DNA of 64,000 nt, from NCBI RefSeq assembly GCF_016879755.1, contig NZ_WOFU01000006.1, positions 62,001 to 126,000 on the forward strand, in the 5' to 3' direction. A program made the translations under genes and the position numbers. Under the pieces are notes generated by a model. It saw only the letters and a program-made list of their open reading frames with translations. It was not told the DNA's origin and ran no database searches. This stretch comes from Bacillus sp. B15-48 (GTDB lineage: Bacteria; Bacillota; Bacilli; Bacillales; Cytobacillaceae). Below, piece after piece: positions 62,589 to 64,000 of the stretch. Position 1 is the stretch's first letter; every line of letters starts with the position of its first letter.

Positions 62589-64000
62589 GTGCGACGGGCA
62601 GTTGCACCTTTGCAGGACCACTGCAAGAACTAACTTATATAGGTTGGGACACGCTACGGCGGTAAAACGGTCCCCGAATCCTGGAAGGTTATCTCTCTCG
62701 GAGGTGTAAGTCCTCCCATAGGAGTGCTGGCACAACCTATGAAGTCTAATCTAGGGCATTATTGTGAAGTAATGTCTGAAGGAGATGCGGAATGTCGAGA
62801 GACCCGTAGACGGATAAGCAGACCCAAATGCGAAAGCGTGAAGCACATACGGCCGGGTAAGTTGACGACTGTGCGAGAATAACGGGAAGTCCTCACTGTA
62901 AATTACAGGAGTCCTTTAATCAAAGAGCCAGCCGATTAAAGGGAGCTTATCAAGTGAAGGTGCTGGGTATGTTTAGAAGGAAAGTGTAATGACCCCGTGA
63001 GGTCTTCACTCTCAATTTCAGGTGGTGTCATATAAGAGTAATTCGAAGTTGACATTACGAGTGAAGAAGTCAGACGCTCTCATAGTACGGAAGTAAGAAT
63101 GTGACTAAACACATTCCGAACGGAAGGGGATGCGACCTCGTGGTTCTACTCTAATAGAGGTGTGTAATGAAAACAGAACACGTTACCTCGGTAAAACGAA
63201 CTGGATGTACACAATGAAAGGTGTGGAATAAGCATTGAATCAAGAACTGAAATTGAAATGGCATAGTATCTACGGACAAATTCTCTTTGACCGAAAACTA
63301 ATGGCTGCCTGGGAAAAGGTAAAGTCTAACAATGGAGCTGGTGGAATCGATGGTGAGACCATTCAAAGCTACGAAGCTAACGAGAACGAGAATATCAATC
63401 AACTTCTTGCGAAACTTCGAGCGAAAGAATACACACCATCACCTGTCAGAAGACAGTATATTCCCAAGAAAAATGGAAAAATGCGACCACTTGGAATCCC
63501 CAACATTGAAGACCGCATTGTCCAACAAGCCGTAGTAAACGTAATAGAACCAAAATGTGAAGAATTTATTTTCCACAACTGGTCATGTGGCTACCGCCCA
63601 AATAGAGGTGCTAAAAGAGTAGTGCAGCTTATAATGTGGAACGTGGAAAAAGGCTATAACTATATCTATGATTGCGATATTAAAGGCTTCTTTGACAATA
63701 TTCCACATAAGAAATTGATGAAGGTGCTTCAGAAATATATAGCAGATGGGACCGTCCTAGACCTTATCTGGAAATGGTTAAAAGCTGGCTATATGGAAGA
63801 AGGCAAATTCCATCAAACAGATTCTGGCACTCCGCAAGGAGGCGTAATTTCACCACTTCTTGCGAACCTCTATTTAAATGAATTAGATTGGGAACTAGAC
63901 CTTAATGGAATTCGTTTTGTGCGTTATGCGGATGATTTTCTTCTATTTGCGAAAACAAAGGAAGACATCAAACGAGCCGAACAAATTACCAAAGGCAAAC
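62589..64000 (+). mobile_element. Group II intron, 5' part (runs off the window)
   Basis: The 5' end GTGCG fits the GUGYG start of group II introns. About 645 nt of structured RNA (domains I-III) precede the reverse transcriptase gene, which would lie in domain IV. Domains V-VI and the 3' end are outside the window. AAGGAAAG at 62977-62984 could pair, with G-U pairs, with the exon tail TTTTTCTT and so be EBS1. Insertion directly after a terminator is the habit of group IIC introns, but the long 5' RNA is more like IIA/IIB. Confidence 0.85.
63235..64000 (+). CDS. ltrA: Group II intron reverse transcriptase/maturase (partial)
   Basis: Intron-encoded protein that splices and moves the intron. 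The 255 visible residues cover RT motifs 0-5: SNNGAGGIDGETIQSYE, RRQYIPKKNGKMRPLGIPNI, NWSCGYRPNRGAKR, YDCDIKGFFDNIPHKKL, SGTPQGGVISPLLANLYLNE and the catalytic VRYADDF. No stop occurs up to the window end. TTG at 63235 is the likely start, with AAAGGTGTGG upstream; TAA lies just before it. The catalytic Asp pair is intact, so it may be active. Confidence 0.9.
   Translation, partial: MNQELKLKWHSIYGQILFDRKLMAAWEKVKSNNGAGGIDGETIQSYEANENENINQLLAKLRAKEYTPSPVRRQYIPKKNGKMRPLGIPNIEDRIVQQAVVNVIEPKCEEFIFHNWSCGYRPNRGAKRVVQLIMWNVEKGYNYIYDCDIKGFFDNIPHKKLMKVLQKYIADGTVLDLIWKWLKAGYMEEGKFHQTDSGTPQGGVISPLLANLYLNELDWELDLNGIRFVRYADDFLLFAKTKEDIKRAEQITKGK

Noticed and set aside
62650-63230. Small protein genes in the intron 5' region
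   Set aside because: The stretch is structured RNA of the group II intron; short frames there have no ribosome sites.

Overview
This window is chromosomal DNA from a motile, endospore-forming member of the Bacillaceae (low-GC Gram-positive). The assignment rests on gene content and order. Long stretches match the B. subtilis order yhaR-yhaQP-yhaONM-yhaL-prsA, yhaI-hpr-yhaH-trpP-serC-hit-ecsABC-yhaA, hmoB-hemEHY, yhfH-yhfI, yhzC-comK, yhjD-yhjE, addBA-gerP and yisL-yisN-asnO. Sporulation genes (gerP, yhaL, two YjcZ-type miniproteins), ComK, ScoC/Hpr and the EcsAB transporter are typical Bacillus markers. I cannot name the species.

Layout. 1-6428 is the end of a flagellar operon (fliR, flhB, flhA, flhF, flhG and a SigD-type sigma factor); the chemotaxis genes usually found between flhG and sigD are absent here. 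6448-18121 holds a C39-like secreted peptidase, the yhaR-L block, prsA and two tiny sporulation proteins. 18288-27869 carries yhaI/hpr, yhaH, trpP, serC, hit, ecsABC and yhaA, with large repeat-filled gaps at 20.9-21.5 kb and 23.4-23.8 kb. 28058-32252 is the haem region (hmoB, hemEHY). 32387-37886 holds yhfH, yhfI, an lplJ remnant, a three-gene ABC importer and azlCD. 38148-44094 holds a Ste24-like protease, yhzC, comK, yhjD, an LCP ligase, yhjE and an MFS pump. 44288-53649 holds addBA and the whole gerPABCDEF operon, including gerPD, which is short. 53849-62034 holds an acyl-CoA ligase, yisL, a GGDEF-EAL protein, yisN, asnO and a membrane-anchored GH13-like protein whose catalytic residues look lost. 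From about 62589 to the window end is the 5' part of a group II intron with its reverse transcriptase, directly after a terminator hairpin.

How the genes work together. FlhB and FlhA form the flagellar export gate, FlhF and FlhG set flagellum number and place, and SigD drives late flagellar genes. YhaO/YhaN and AddAB process DNA ends. A LexA-like box before yhaO and another before yhjD suggest SOS control. HemE, HemH and HemY supply haem and HmoB degrades it. PrsA, EcsAB, ScoC and the C39 peptidase bear on secretion and exoprotein control. GerP proteins make the spore coat permeable to germinants, and a strong SigK-type promoter precedes them.

The least ordinary items are a decayed ~118-bp tandem repeat of overlapping mini-ORFs between hit and ecsA, three other intergenic repeat families, the GH13 pseudoenzyme candidate, and gene remnants (lplJ tail, a tail after azlD, a frameshifted mini-ORF after the GH13 gene). 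I did not find a clearly new multi-gene system. No rRNA, tRNA, CRISPR array or prophage was seen.
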